Virus record (IMG/VR): IMGVR_UViG_3300047510_001854
Coordinates: 1 to 38,222 of that record
Length of the DNA stretch: 38,222 nt
Direction: 5' to 3' (one strand)
Source of the DNA: a virus
The notes under the pieces are model-generated. The model made no database searches and was not told the origin of the DNA. It worked only from the letters and a program-made list of their open reading frames with translations. Of the stretch, positions 8,125 to 17,248 are shown piece by piece. Every line of letters starts with the position of its first letter. Positions within the stretch are counted from its first letter, which is position 1. Both the position numbers and the translations under genes were made by a program.

Positions 8125-8664
8125 TTAGTAATAGAAGTCTTCTTTGGGTACTTCTTTTTTCTTTTTTAGAGCGGCGATTCCTTGCCCCTCTGTTAACACT
8201 TCAATCATATCGTAATACTTTAGCGCCATTTGATAATCAGAGCGGTTAAAGTCATGAATAAAAACCACTACATTTTCATCAATAATATCCCAAAGATATT
8301 TGGCGCAATACTTTCTTGCTCTGCCATCAATCAAAGCCTTGGTGAACTTTAGGTTCTTGGTTGCTGGTAGATGCACGTAGTCCTTGAATTGCTCGTATCT
8401 GCAAGGCTTTGGGTCTGGAGAATGCGCCGCTTGATAGAGTAACTCAATATTCTGGATGTCATAAGCATTGATTAGTTTATTTAGGCTATTTACCCAATCA
8501 ATGTCATGCTCAATAGAAATTACTTTTTTTACAATTCCAGAAAAATAAATAGTGCTATTGCCACTACCAAACTCAAGCAAAGTGTCATTTTTATTTAGGA
8601 ACTTTTCAATGAATTTATACTCATGCTCATGCATGAGCGGGCGGAAAGAACTGAATTTATTCAT
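8125..8664 (-). CDS. Class I SAM-dependent methyltransferase-like protein
   Basis: A 179-aa protein with Rossmann methyltransferase features. Motif I is LLEFGSGNS (29-37), the SAM-binding acidic residue follows a strand in VISIEHD (48-54), and later strands are KALIDGRARKY and VVVFIHDF. It is shorter than most stand-alone methyltransferases but retains the core. Its ATG overlaps the stop of the glycosyltransferase gene by four bases, so the two are probably made together and act on the same substrate, perhaps a sugar on a virion protein or a host surface glycan. The acceptor is unknown. No DNA-methyltransferase catalytic motif (DPPY or PC) is visible. Confidence 0.7.
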   Translation of the reverse strand: MNKFSSFRPLMHEHEYKFIEKFLNKNDTLLEFGSGNSTIYFSGIVKKVISIEHDIDWVNSLNKLINAYDIQNIELLYQAAHSPDPKPCRYEQFKDYVHLPATKNLKFTKALIDGRARKYCAKYLWDIIDENVVVFIHDFNRSDYQMALKYYDMIEVLTEGQGIAALKKKKEVPKEDFYY

Positions 8665-10259
8665 CGCTTGTTATCGTAAATGTCCATTACTTCCTTAACG
8701 ACAGTATCGACCTCTGGGAGATACTCAAGCACTGTTTTCCCTTTTGGAATCAAGTCGATAGTGTCATGCTTGAACTCTGTATGGCGAATTTCAAGGTCGT
8801 CTAGGAGAAGGTTCTTACGTAGAGCCTTGGTCTTATAAGCTTGAGTTCCATTGCGGAATGGCAGGATATGGTCTTCGTGCTTACAAGTTGGGAATGTGAC
8901 GATCCAGTTATCGAACGCGCCCGCGATATGCAGGGGCGAGGAATCGTTAGTGACCAAGCATCTTGATAGCGAAATAAGGGCAAAAAGCTGACCAAGAGTT
9001 GTGAGGTCTCTCAGATCATAGCCGCCTTGTGGAATTTGTACAGGGAGATAACCTTGCTTCTCATCAATAGTCTTACCAATGAGAACAACAGTCAGCTTCT
9101 CTGAAAGCTTATTCACGATCTGCTGCCACCATTCAATTGGCAGGGTCTTTGAAGGCCACCACTTGCCAGCATGAACTACAACAACAGGCTTCTTAGGATC
9201 TTTATCCTTGAACAAATCAATAACATAAGAAACATCCTCGGCGTCCAATTTTAATTGAATTGTTTTGTCGTTGTTTGGGATTGTTCGCTTAATCATGGAC
9301 ATTGAAGCGAAATCGGTAGGATGGAAAAGAACGTGAGACATCTTATGCTCTGATTGCTCATCATCAGGGCAAGTATGCATTGTAATTAAAGCGTCTTTGA
9401 TCCCCTTCCATTGATCATAGCTTACTACTGGACAACTAAGATGCTCAAATAGTCGCGGGAAATGCGACACTACAGTAATGTTAGCATCAGGATACATCTT
9501 TTGAGTGTATCGGATAGCGGGCTCTGAGCAAAGCTGGTCGCCCATTCCAGCAGTAACAGAAATCAAGATATTACGCTTATATTTATATCCTTCTTGCTTG
9601 TCTTTTTCCCATTGGTCTATATCCTTAAGCATAACGTCCATTTGAATATCTTTTGGAGCGCCAGCATAGTGGACAATATAAGAATTTAGGCGAGAAATGC
9701 CACAGAACTTATCAAGAATATCCATACGATTAAAGTCGTAATGCAAGTCATGCATCTCGACCTTATCATTTAGGATTCGGAGGTTAATGTAGGGCTGATC
9801 AGTCTCTACAAAGTCAACGCCCTTTGGGAGTCTGAAAATTTGCTTATGAACCCGCGAAATAACCATCACGCCAGAGTTGTAAAACTTGCCGCCCCACTTC
9901 TTTAGCGGCTCTTTGTAATACTCTGAAGCTTGCTCCAGATATTCAAATCGCGGCGAGTATCGCCCTTCGTTGAACATGCCCAATTTATTTTCGGGCACAA
10001 TTTCAAAAAGATTTGGGCAATCATCTCTGATTAAAATATCAACATCAAGATAAATGATTCTCTTGTATTGATTTAGGAGTTCCGCAATCAGGAACTTATT
10101 CCATTTTTGCGTAATATAAAACTTATTGAACTCTGTAACGTTTAAGAAATCGGCGCCGATTTTTTCGGCGTATTTCTTGATCGAGGGCAAAGTAATCTTT
10201 GCGACTTCGTTATAATAATCCCCAATTGAGATGGTTAAAACTAGATTCTCTTTTTTCAT
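8661..10259 (-). CDS. Two-domain glycosyltransferase (GT8-like plus GT9-like)
   Basis: A 532-aa protein with two parts. Residues 1-225 resemble GT8-type or nucleotide-diphospho-sugar transferases: FLIAELLNQYKRIIYLDVD contains the metal-binding DVD (72-74), followed by the NSGVMVISR motif. Residues about 230-530 resemble GT9/heptosyltransferase-like GT-B enzymes: ISVTAGMGDQLCSEPAIRY at the start, VVVHAGKWWPSKTLP in the middle, and the donor-site-like SRCLVTNDSSPLHIAGAF near the end. Two catalytic domains in one chain suggest stepwise addition of two sugars. Likely targets are a phage structural protein or host envelope glycan. Domain calls are by motif recognition; the acceptor is unknown. Upstream is only a 50-base AT-rich gap. 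Confidence 0.75.
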   Translation of the reverse strand: MKKENLVLTISIGDYYNEVAKITLPSIKKYAEKIGADFLNVTEFNKFYITQKWNKFLIAELLNQYKRIIYLDVDILIRDDCPNLFEIVPENKLGMFNEGRYSPRFEYLEQASEYYKEPLKKWGGKFYNSGVMVISRVHKQIFRLPKGVDFVETDQPYINLRILNDKVEMHDLHYDFNRMDILDKFCGISRLNSYIVHYAGAPKDIQMDVMLKDIDQWEKDKQEGYKYKRNILISVTAGMGDQLCSEPAIRYTQKMYPDANITVVSHFPRLFEHLSCPVVSYDQWKGIKDALITMHTCPDDEQSEHKMSHVLFHPTDFASMSMIKRTIPNNDKTIQLKLDAEDVSYVIDLFKDKDPKKPVVVVHAGKWWPSKTLPIEWWQQIVNKLSEKLTVVLIGKTIDEKQGYLPVQIPQGGYDLRDLTTLGQLFALISLSRCLVTNDSSPLHIAGAFDNWIVTFPTCKHEDHILPFRNGTQAYKTKALRKNLLLDDLEIRHTEFKHDTIDLIPKGKTVLEYLPEVDTVVKEVMDIYDNKR

Positions 10260-10309
10260 ACTTCTTATTCAATTGTATTAAAAAAAAATAAAGATTCAAA
10301 TTTTTTCAG

Positions 10310-13300
10310 TTAAATAACGCATATTTGAATTGGAGTTCTCACATTAAGCTCACTTTTTTCTCCTTGACCCAAACCAACAGTTTCGCCCCAATGCCATATT
10401 TTTCCATTAAAATCAACCGCAGCCCATCCGTTAATATCAGAAATATTTTGTAAAATCATTTTTGGAGTTTCAAGTGTTGTGGTTCCTTCAGCTCTATAGA
10501 GTAAACCCCATACCCAAACATTATTATTTTTGTCTAACGCGATTCCTTCATAAAGAGAAGAAGTTATTTTGCAAAATGTTTTTGTTTGTCCTTTTATAGC
10601 AACCGGAGTAGTAATATTTCGACGATCACGAGCAAAGTTGGAAAAAATATTTCCCCATGCCCAAGTCACATTATTGTTGTCAATCGCCAAAATAATTTGA
10701 CTTTTAGCCATTATTTGACAAAATGTTTTATTCCCATAAATACTAACTGGTGTATTTCTACTAATTGTAGTATTATCGCCAAGTTGTCCAGATTCATTAT
10801 TGCCCCATGCCCAAAGTTTACCGTTTTTGTCGATAGCTGCGGCAAAATCATCTCCAACACTTATTTGGCAAAATGTTTTTACTTGCCCTGTTACACTAAC
10901 AGGAGTACGTTTTGATATATTTTCACCATTACCAAGTTGGCCGTAATAGCCTTCCCCCCAACTCCACAAACGACCATTTTTATCAATAGCTAATGAATTT
11001 GAATTACGAGCAGCTATCTTACAAAATGTTTTTGCTTGTCCCGCTACGCTAACAGGAGTACGTTTTAAAATACCTGTGTTGTCGCCAAGTTGACTATAAT
11101 AATTATTACCCCAACTCCATAAACGACCATTTTTATCAATAGTTAAATAGTGCGCTGTTCCAGCGCAAATTTTACAAAAAGTTTTAGTTGCGCCTCCAAG
11201 AGCGACTGGCGTTCGTCTTGAAATAGTAGTGTTATCTCCTAATCCTGCATTAGTATTGAATCCCCAAACCCAAACTTTGCCATTTTTATCTATAGCGCCA
11301 GCAGACGTTGTTCCAGCCGTTATTTCACAAAATGTTTTATTTCCATAAATAGCAAATGGCGTAGCTCTGCTAATTGTAGTATTATCGCCAATAGAGCCAT
11401 ATGCGTTACTTCCCCAAGCCCAGCCTTTGCCATTTTTATCGATAGCTAAACCAAAACTATTTACAGCTCCATAATTTCCTCCTGCTATTTTACAAAAAGT
11501 TTTACTTAATCCAGCTAAACTTATTGGCGGATACTGAATAGAGTTATAGCCATTAATTCCCAATGCTCCATAACTGTCTTGTCCCCAAGAAAATATTCCA
11601 CCATTAGAATTTAAACCATAAAATCCTTGATAGATTCCTTCTATTTTGCAAAAATTATTACTTGAATCAATAATAATAGGAGTGCTTTTTATAATCGGGT
11701 CATTTTGAGCAAGCTGACCTGAATTTCTTCCCCAAGCCCAAATTTGACCATTTTTATCTAAACCTAATCCACCCGCCGCTATAGGGCAAATTTCACAAAA
11801 CGTTTTATTTCCGCAAATAGCAACTGGCGTACCTCTAAAAATTGTAGAATTGTTTCCAAGTTGATTAATGTTGCCATTTCCCCAAGCCCAGCCTTTACCG
11901 TTTTTATCAATGGCAAAAACATAAATTGCACCAGCTCCAGCAGCGCAAATTTTGCAAAATGTTTTATTTCCATAAAGTGCGACTGGTGTTAGTTTTGATG
12001 TAGTAGTTTGATCACCCATACTACCACCACCGGCTCCCCAAACCCAAGTTTTCCCATTTTTATCAATTGCTGCGGAAAACTGCTCTCCTCCGGTTATGTG
12101 GCAAAATGTTTTATTTCCATAAATAGCAAATGGCGTACATCTATCAATTGTAGAATTATTTCCAAGACCGCCATATGCGTTACTTCCCCAAGCCCAGCCT
12201 TTGCCATTTTTGTCTATAGCAAAAGACGATGAGTATGTAGAGGGAAATATTTTGCAAAATGTTTTAACTGCACCAGCAACACTAACTGGTGTAAATCTAG
12301 AAATAGTTGTATTATCACCAAGTGTCCCCGCGGCGTTTCTCCCCCAGCCCCAAACTCTACCATTTTTATCTATAGCTAAAGAGTAACTCCCTACACTACC
12401 GTATCTCTGAAACACTTGACAAAATGTTTTGTTTCCATAAACATTGACTGGACTTTTCGTATAGGAGTAATATTCTACACCTAAATAAAGTTTTGAAAAT
12501 CCCCAACCCCATAAACGGCCATTTTTGTCAACTAAAAAAGTCTGATTTCCTCCAGTAGCTATATCACAAAATGTTTTATTTCCATAAATTGAAACGGGAG
12601 TTAATCGAATAGACGTAGTGCTTCCATCTCCTAAATAACCGCCTGCATTCCCCCAAGACCAAACTTTACCGTTTTTATCAATTGCGGAGACATAAGCTAC
12701 TCTGCCGTTTCCGTTAAGTTTACAAAAAGTTTTAGTTGCGCCTCCAAGAGCGACTGGCGTTCGTTTTGAAATAGTAGTGTTATCTCCGAGTTCGCCGTTA
12801 GTGTTGTTTCCCCAACACCAAATTTTGCCATTTTTATCAAGAGCTTGAGTAGCACCAAAAGACACATTTATTTGACAAAATGTTTTAACTGCACCAGCAA
12901 CACTAACTGGTGTAGCTCTGCTAGTTGTTGTGTTATCTCCAATGATGCCGTTGTTGTTGAAGCCCCATCCCCAAGCTCTGCCATTTTTATCAATAAGCAT
13001 TTGTGTGGTAGTATTAGTTGCGATTTTGCAAAATGTTTTTGTTGCTCCTGAAACAGAAACAGGACTGCTTCTACCTGAAAAAGCTCCCCAACCCCAAGCT
13101 TTACCATTTTTATCTAAAGCGTAAACATGACACCGACCAGGAGCTATCTCACAAAATGTTTTTGTTGAAAAAAAATCTACCCAAACTGGAATAAAATATG
13201 AAACGTATCCTGCCTCAGCATAGGTAATTTCCCCAAAATTACTACGGCCAGCTCCCCATATAATACCATTTTCATCAATAGCAAATGATGCACCTGAATT

Positions 13301-13555
13301 GGCGCCTCTGGTATCTTGATTCATGCCTATCTTTATTTTGCAAAATTTTTTATTTTGCAAATACATTATTTTATTCGGTACGGCGACTGCACCTCCAAGT
13401 TCTGGAACACCTACTTGCCCAGCTCCACTATTTCCCCAGCTCCATAAATTTCCATTTTTATCAATAGCCGAAGCGGTATATGTTCCATGAGCAATCAATG
13501 CAACATTTCTTTTTGGTCTGTTAGCTCTAACTGGACCTTTTAATAAAAGAGCCAT
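10310..13555 (-). CDS. RCC1-type beta-propeller repeat protein, putative adhesin
   Basis: A 1081-aa protein almost entirely made of about 50-residue repeats with the core IDKNGK.W.WG, then LGDNTT.S..TPV, then KTFCKI. Counting the blade motif gives 21 repeats, which would make three seven-bladed propellers. These are RCC1 (regulator of chromosome condensation) or ATS1-type repeats; in bacteria and phages such domains are generally taken as binding surfaces. Repeats near the ends (for example YRAEG and NIFSNFARD) are degenerate. A Cys recurs in each KTFC motif, unusual for an extracellular surface. No signal peptide or membrane segment is present. It ends the fibre array, so a receptor-binding or virion decoration role is likely. 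The fold is confident, the function inferred. Confidence 0.85.
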   Translation of the reverse strand: MALLLKGPVRANRPKRNVALIAHGTYTASAIDKNGNLWSWGNSGAGQVGVPELGGAVAVPNKIMYLQNKKFCKIKIGMNQDTRGANSGASFAIDENGIIWGAGRSNFGEITYAEAGYVSYFIPVWVDFFSTKTFCEIAPGRCHVYALDKNGKAWGWGAFSGRSSPVSVSGATKTFCKIATNTTTQMLIDKNGRAWGWGFNNNGIIGDNTTTSRATPVSVAGAVKTFCQINVSFGATQALDKNGKIWCWGNNTNGELGDNTTISKRTPVALGGATKTFCKLNGNGRVAYVSAIDKNGKVWSWGNAGGYLGDGSTTSIRLTPVSIYGNKTFCDIATGGNQTFLVDKNGRLWGWGFSKLYLGVEYYSYTKSPVNVYGNKTFCQVFQRYGSVGSYSLAIDKNGRVWGWGRNAAGTLGDNTTISRFTPVSVAGAVKTFCKIFPSTYSSSFAIDKNGKGWAWGSNAYGGLGNNSTIDRCTPFAIYGNKTFCHITGGEQFSAAIDKNGKTWVWGAGGGSMGDQTTTSKLTPVALYGNKTFCKICAAGAGAIYVFAIDKNGKGWAWGNGNINQLGNNSTIFRGTPVAICGNKTFCEICPIAAGGLGLDKNGQIWAWGRNSGQLAQNDPIIKSTPIIIDSSNNFCKIEGIYQGFYGLNSNGGIFSWGQDSYGALGINGYNSIQYPPISLAGLSKTFCKIAGGNYGAVNSFGLAIDKNGKGWAWGSNAYGSIGDNTTISRATPFAIYGNKTFCEITAGTTSAGAIDKNGKVWVWGFNTNAGLGDNTTISRRTPVALGGATKTFCKICAGTAHYLTIDKNGRLWSWGNNYYSQLGDNTGILKRTPVSVAGQAKTFCKIAARNSNSLAIDKNGRLWSWGEGYYGQLGNGENISKRTPVSVTGQVKTFCQISVGDDFAAAIDKNGKLWAWGNNESGQLGDNTTISRNTPVSIYGNKTFCQIMAKSQIILAIDNNNVTWAWGNIFSNFARDRRNITTPVAIKGQTKTFCKITSSLYEGIALDKNNNVWVWGLLYRAEGTTTLETPKMILQNISDINGWAAVDFNGKIWHWGETVGLGQGEKSELNVRTPIQICVI

Positions 13556-13558
13556 ATT

Positions 13559-14068
13559 TTACAACGTTGAAGCTAATGTAAAAATATCACCAATTTGAGC
13601 TTCTGTTAAATTTAAATTTGAAGCAATCATTGAAACAAGAGGATGCTGCCTATGAATTTCAAGTGCATATTCCCATTCTGCAATAGCAATTTCTTTTTCT
13701 ATTGGATCTTGAATATTATCAATAAAACTTTGAATTATTGCTAACGAAATTCCAGTTTTGATTAAAGCTATTCTCAATTGCCTTGGAGTACAAAGATCTG
13801 GAGGAGATGGAGTTCTTTGTTCAATCTCTTTTTCAGTTAATCTTCTAGCATAAGCCTCTTCAATCCATTTAAAATTAACTAAATCAGCATATGAACGATA
13901 TGCAAGAGTTTCTGTATCATAATTATAAGGTGGATTTGGCAATCTTGTTATTTCTAATTCAACTAAATGATCTGGCAAAACGCCAGGTTGTCCGTCAACC
14001 AAATAGCGCCCTTCTCTAATTGGCCCTTCTCTTTGTTGCGTATTTAAGTTGTAAAGAAAAGTTTGCAT
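13559..14068 (-). CDS. Fibre-associated small protein, unknown function
   Basis: A 169-aa protein with a beta-rich N-terminal half (REGPIREGRYLVDGQPG, then VELEITRLP) and a helical C-terminal half (PRQLRIALIKTG, then IEKEIAIAEWEYALEIHRQHPL). The C-terminal pattern recalls small proteins that accompany phage tail fibres, sometimes as fibre chaperones or caps; I recognise the pattern but no named family. It lies four bases from the RCC1 gene, and the region before its ATG is only the 14-base gap plus the previous stop codon. It may help fold or attach the RCC1 protein. Confidence 0.6.
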   Translation of the reverse strand: MQTFLYNLNTQQREGPIREGRYLVDGQPGVLPDHLVELEITRLPNPPYNYDTETLAYRSYADLVNFKWIEEAYARRLTEKEIEQRTPSPPDLCTPRQLRIALIKTGISLAIIQSFIDNIQDPIEKEIAIAEWEYALEIHRQHPLVSMIASNLNLTEAQIGDIFTLASTL

Positions 14069-14082
14069 CTTTATATATTATA

Positions 14083-14901
14083 TTACAGCAGTTCTCTTTC
14101 TCCAAGCAATGTCCAAACATCTGATGACGCGCGTTTTAGCGCAACAACAGAGTATTGTTTTTGTGTTTTTAAAGTTTCGCTGGTGTTAATAACAACTCCA
14201 GCGCCAGTTGTGAAAGTAACTTGTCCTGCCCCAGCTTGTTCAACTAAAATTTCACTGCTATCTATCCAAGCAACAGAAGCTTGAGGCGGAACTGTAATTG
14301 TTACAGCCGTTGCGGCAGTTGTTCTAATATAGTCTCCTGCGTGCCCGAGCGCGAGAGTTAAACCAGTTCCAGTAAAACCAGAAACTAAATAATATTGGGG
14401 GCCAAAAGGCCCAATTGTTGATCCGCTAATTTGCGCGTAAATGCCAGAGTTTGTTGTCCAAATATCTCCGTTAACTGGCGAGGTTGGCGGCAAACCGTGT
14501 GGCAAATTTAAATTCGCGCGCCCTGTTGAAGATGCCGCAATTGTAGTTTTGCCGCTAATATTGACTAAAGTTCCAGAAACAATAAGAGTATTTTGATTAT
14601 ATTGCCCCATCACTACTCTGTCATCGCTAAATACCTCAAATATTGGCAAGCCAGCAATGTCGTTAACGCTCATTAACGAGCCTGTCATAACGTCGTCTAC
14701 TTCAAACAATCTGCCGTTAACACCCTCGACGAAAAATCTGTCAACAGTCCCTGTTGAGTAGCTAGTAAGACCTAGAGTTCCGCTATTTGTAAAAGCTAGC
14801 CTAGCGGCGCCGCTCATTGATGCATCCAGCGAAGAAGATCCGGTAGTTCCTGTATTGAACTCCAGTATGCCAGAATTTGGATGTATTAATATGTTGGGCA
14901 T
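14083..14901 (-). CDS. Putative tail fibre / receptor-binding protein
   Basis: A 272-aa beta-rich protein. The N-terminal half has short strand-turn repeats typical of elongated fibre shafts (LAFTNSGTLGLTSYSTG, then FFVEGVNGRLFEVDDV, then LIVSGTLVNISG). The C-terminal half (about 155-272) contains HAGDYIRTT....TVPP and a strand-rich ending DVWTLLGERELL that resembles a compact phage beta-sandwich found in fibre proteins. It starts a new unit: the ATG is preceded by a TGTAAA box. It has no signal peptide or membrane helix. Function as a fibre is inferred from composition and neighbours. Confidence 0.6.
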   Translation of the reverse strand: MPNILIHPNSGILEFNTGTTGSSSLDASMSGAARLAFTNSGTLGLTSYSTGTVDRFFVEGVNGRLFEVDDVMTGSLMSVNDIAGLPIFEVFSDDRVVMGQYNQNTLIVSGTLVNISGKTTIAASSTGRANLNLPHGLPPTSPVNGDIWTTNSGIYAQISGSTIGPFGPQYYLVSGFTGTGLTLALGHAGDYIRTTAATAVTITVPPQASVAWIDSSEILVEQAGAGQVTFTTGAGVVINTSETLKTQKQYSVVALKRASSDVWTLLGERELL

Positions 14902-14909
14902 TGTTATAT

Positions 14910-14915
14910 TTTACA
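14910..14915 (-). promoter_or_regulatory. TGTAAA box upstream of the fibre gene starting at 14901
   Basis: CTATAAAGTGTAAAATATAACA lies between the previous stop codon and the ATG, with the box 14 bases upstream of it. There is no Shine-Dalgarno. It matches the box before 4974 in sequence and spacing. Confidence 0.4.
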
Positions 14916-14917
14916 CT

Positions 14918-15619
14918 TTATAGACGAAAACGGCCTTTTATAGCGTTGTAGTTTTGACGGATTTCAGTAATTGATAATGCGCGGTTATATATGCTAGCAT
15001 TAAATATTCTTCCATTTGAAAAACCAGTATAAACTGTTGGCATTGCTCCTATATGAACTTGATTACTTGAAATATCAAAAGTAGAGGTAAAGGTTGTATT
15101 GGATGCCACTAAATTTCCATTTATGTAAAGTTTTAAATCGTCTGTTATTGTACTAGCAACTGCAACAACATATGTAAAAGTATTTCTATAATCTCCGCCC
15201 GAATTAACATTTTTTTGGCTACGATCAACTCCAGTAATTGTAAGACCTAATGACCCACCTACACCTATTCCCATAGAATATTGCTCATAACTGCCAGCAT
15301 AATTATTTTGTTTAAAAATTATTGGACCATAATTAGAACTATGCCCTGATAAATTTACAAATGCACATAAGCTAATAGCGCCAGTTGGATTTAAACTAGA
15401 AGAATTAGGCACAGCCACATAATCATTTGATGCGTCAAAAAATATTCCTCCACCATTGGCGCTACTAAAAATTGGCCCATTAGTTAAAGTCCCATTATTC
15501 CCATTTCCGCTCAAATCAACCCACGAAGTTCCACTGCCCGGATAACTTTTAGTGTTCGCCGCATCTAAGCATAAAACTAAACCATCTTGGACTAAATCTG
15601 GACCCCCGGAGACACTCAT
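14918..15619 (-). CDS. LamG/concanavalin-like domain protein, paralogue 1
   Basis: A 233-aa single-domain protein with a LamG-like jelly-roll signature: GLVLCLDAANTKSYPGSGT, then WVDLSGNGNNGTL, then DYVAVPNSSSL, and the C-terminal INGNLVAS..F.....IGAMP and IYNRALS. It ends in YNAIKGRFRL, shared by the neighbouring paralogues. Such domains bind carbohydrates, so a receptor-binding or fibre-tip role is plausible. Its ATG overlaps the stop of the upstream paralogue as ATGA, indicating tandem duplication and coupled translation. The fold call is confident; the ligand is unknown. Confidence 0.75.
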   Translation of the reverse strand: MSVSGGPDLVQDGLVLCLDAANTKSYPGSGTSWVDLSGNGNNGTLTNGPIFSSANGGGIFFDASNDYVAVPNSSSLNPTGAISLCAFVNLSGHSSNYGPIIFKQNNYAGSYEQYSMGIGVGGSLGLTITGVDRSQKNVNSGGDYRNTFTYVVAVASTITDDLKLYINGNLVASNTTFTSTFDISSNQVHIGAMPTVYTGFSNGRIFNASIYNRALSITEIRQNYNAIKGRFRL

Positions 15620-16308
15620 AGTTTGAACCTTCCTTTGGTGGCGTTGTAGTTTTGACGAAGCTCTGTTTCAGACAATGCCTTAGTATATATTTGCAAATTT
15701 GCAATACGGCCTTTAAATGGTAAAAATCCATTCATACGGACACCTATATTAAAAACTCCAAATGTTATAGATGAATGTCCAACAGTGTTAGTAGCTTTGG
15801 ACATGCCACTTCTTTGGAATAAATATGCTGTAGCTGGCGTATTTCCGGCCCCAACTACAACGGATACAGCAACCATACACCAATCTAAATTTGGAGTCGC
15901 TAACCCGCTATTCCAATTATAGGTAGAAGCATTATTATTCCAATTATATGTAATTTTATCAGCATCATAAAATTGTAACGCAAATGCCGGATTTGTTCCA
16001 GCTGAACTAGGCGATTCAAATATAGTATCTTGATACACCTGATTACCGTCTCTGTATAGCCAACATACTATTGTTGAACTTCCCGCTACCGCAGAAATGC
16101 TACCCGTTGCATAATCATTGGTACCATCAAATATTAAACTTCCACTATTTTCGCTACTAAAAGTGGGTCCATTTAACAAAGTTGCATTGCCTCCATTTCT
16201 GCTTATATCAGTCCAAGTTGTCCCGCTACCAGAATAACTTTTTGGATTTCCGGCATCTAAACAAAACAAAAGATTATCAGTAACTATTTTTGGGCCGTTA
16301 CTATACAT
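15616..16308 (-). CDS. LamG/concanavalin-like domain protein, paralogue 2
   Basis: A 230-aa protein from the ATG at 16308, chosen because the frame continues upstream only through the end of the previous gene and because MYSNGPKIVTDNLLFCLDAG matches the start of paralogue 3. The signature NGPKIVTDNLLFCLDAGNPK, then WTDISRNGGNATL, then FDGTNDYATG, and the ending YNATKGRFKL place it in the same family as its neighbours. The middle, from VVCWLYR to AALQF-type strands, diverges strongly, consistent with ligand diversification. It follows the 85-aa gene by two bases and overlaps paralogue 1 by four. Confidence 0.75.
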   Translation of the reverse strand: MYSNGPKIVTDNLLFCLDAGNPKSYSGSGTTWTDISRNGGNATLLNGPTFSSENSGSLIFDGTNDYATGSISAVAGSSTIVCWLYRDGNQVYQDTIFESPSSAGTNPAFALQFYDADKITYNWNNNASTYNWNSGLATPNLDWCMVAVSVVVGAGNTPATAYLFQRSGMSKATNTVGHSSITFGVFNIGVRMNGFLPFKGRIANLQIYTKALSETELRQNYNATKGRFKL

Positions 16309-16309
16309 T

Positions 16310-16567
16310 TTAAATAATTCCAGTTGCTGTCCACTCAACACCAGTCAAGATATTAAGGATCTCGTCATAAGTGTACGGGCCTTCTGCGCCAGAAATTGTG
16401 GCGACAAAAGCGGGTTCCGCGCCCTCCCATTTCACAAATGTTTTTGTCTCATCGATTGATTTTCTAACAGTTTCGGCGCTGGTTTCTAAAACAAGATTAA
16501 AGTCAACCTTGGTTAATTCAGAAACTGGCAGGATTAAGTATTCGCGGTTTTCGAAATGATGACTCAT
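16310..16567 (-). CDS. Small accessory protein in the LamG cluster
   Basis: An 85-aa protein starting MSHHFENREYLILPVSE and containing TVRKSIDETKTFVKWEG, ISGAEGPYTYDE and a short acidic ending. I recall similar short proteins in fibre regions of aquatic phages, with no established function. The gene sits between two LamG paralogues: its ATG overlaps the stop of paralogue 3 (ATGA) and its stop is two bases from paralogue 2. The placement suggests a chaperone or partner for the adhesins, which is inference. Confidence 0.65.
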   Translation of the reverse strand: MSHHFENREYLILPVSELTKVDFNLVLETSAETVRKSIDETKTFVKWEGAEPAFVATISGAEGPYTYDEILNILTGVEWTATGII

Positions 16568-17247
16568 AGTTTGTATCTTCCTTTTAAAGCGTTGTAGTTT
16601 TGAAGTATTTGGGTTGGCGAAAGAGCAACATTGTATAAGCTAATATGACTGAACGAAGCGCTCATTGGATAATTATTAGATGGCGTATTACCAAAAGTTA
16701 AGCTAGATGATGTGTTGGTTATATTACCAGGAGATGCATTTTGACTGGCTAAAACTGCGCCATTTTTATAAATATACAAAAAGGTTCCAGATTTTACGAA
16801 AGTTAAATTCATAAAAGATCCACTTACATTTGCGCCAGCAGTTCCAACAAAATAGCCTATCCAATCATTAACAAAAAAATAAAAAAGACCATTCTCAAAA
16901 AAAGCGCCAAATCCATCATTCCAATTATCGTCTGTTTGTTTCCCAAAAAGACACATATAATCTGTAGTGCCAATTATTTTTACTAAAAAATTAATAGTAA
17001 TATCTGATGTGAAACTAGATATCGTCGAATTATTTGATATAAATATATTATCGTCTGTGCCATCAGTAGTTATAACCCCTTTATTTTCCGTTGAATAAGT
17101 TGGGCCGTTATAAAGAACGGCGTCATTTCCGTTTCTTCTCAAATCTGTCCAAACTGTTCCAGAACCAGGATAGCTTTTTGGATTCGCAGCATCCAAGCAC
17201 AAAACAAGATTATCAGTAACTATTCTTGGCCCGTAATAATTCGGCAT
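16564..17247 (-). CDS. LamG/concanavalin-like domain protein, paralogue 3
   Basis: A 227-aa protein: MPNYYGPRIVTDNLVLCLDA, then NPKSYPGSGTVWTDLRRNGND, TEGTDDNIF-type turns, and the C-terminal ISLYNVALSPTQ with the ending YNALKGRYKL. It is the best match of the three to the consensus GPRIVTDNLVLCLDAANP. It follows the collagen-like fibre gene by two bases. A carbohydrate-binding role is inferred from the fold. Confidence 0.75.
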   Translation of the reverse strand: MPNYYGPRIVTDNLVLCLDAANPKSYPGSGTVWTDLRRNGNDAVLYNGPTYSTENKGVITTDGTDDNIFISNNSTISSFTSDITINFLVKIIGTTDYMCLFGKQTDDNWNDGFGAFFENGLFYFFVNDWIGYFVGTAGANVSGSFMNLTFVKSGTFLYIYKNGAVLASQNASPGNITNTSSSLTFGNTPSNNYPMSASFSHISLYNVALSPTQILQNYNALKGRYKL

Positions 17248-17248
17248 A

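Noticed and set aside
10260-10309. Terminator between the RCC1 and glycosyltransferase genes
   Set aside because: The gap is a run of A/T with no GC-rich inverted repeat; nothing supports a rho-independent terminator.
10310-13555. DNA repeat array or plus-strand genes over the RCC1 region
   Set aside because: The repeat comes from the protein repeat (about 150 bases per RCC1 unit); plus-strand frames of 60-109 codons are complements of the same motif.
13558-13563. TGTAAA in front of the RCC1 gene as another late box
   Set aside because: It spans the last codon and stop of the preceding gene (TTG TAA A) only eight bases from the ATG. Similar TGTAA matches before 14068, 18175 and 29367 also include an upstream stop codon, so they are not independent evidence.
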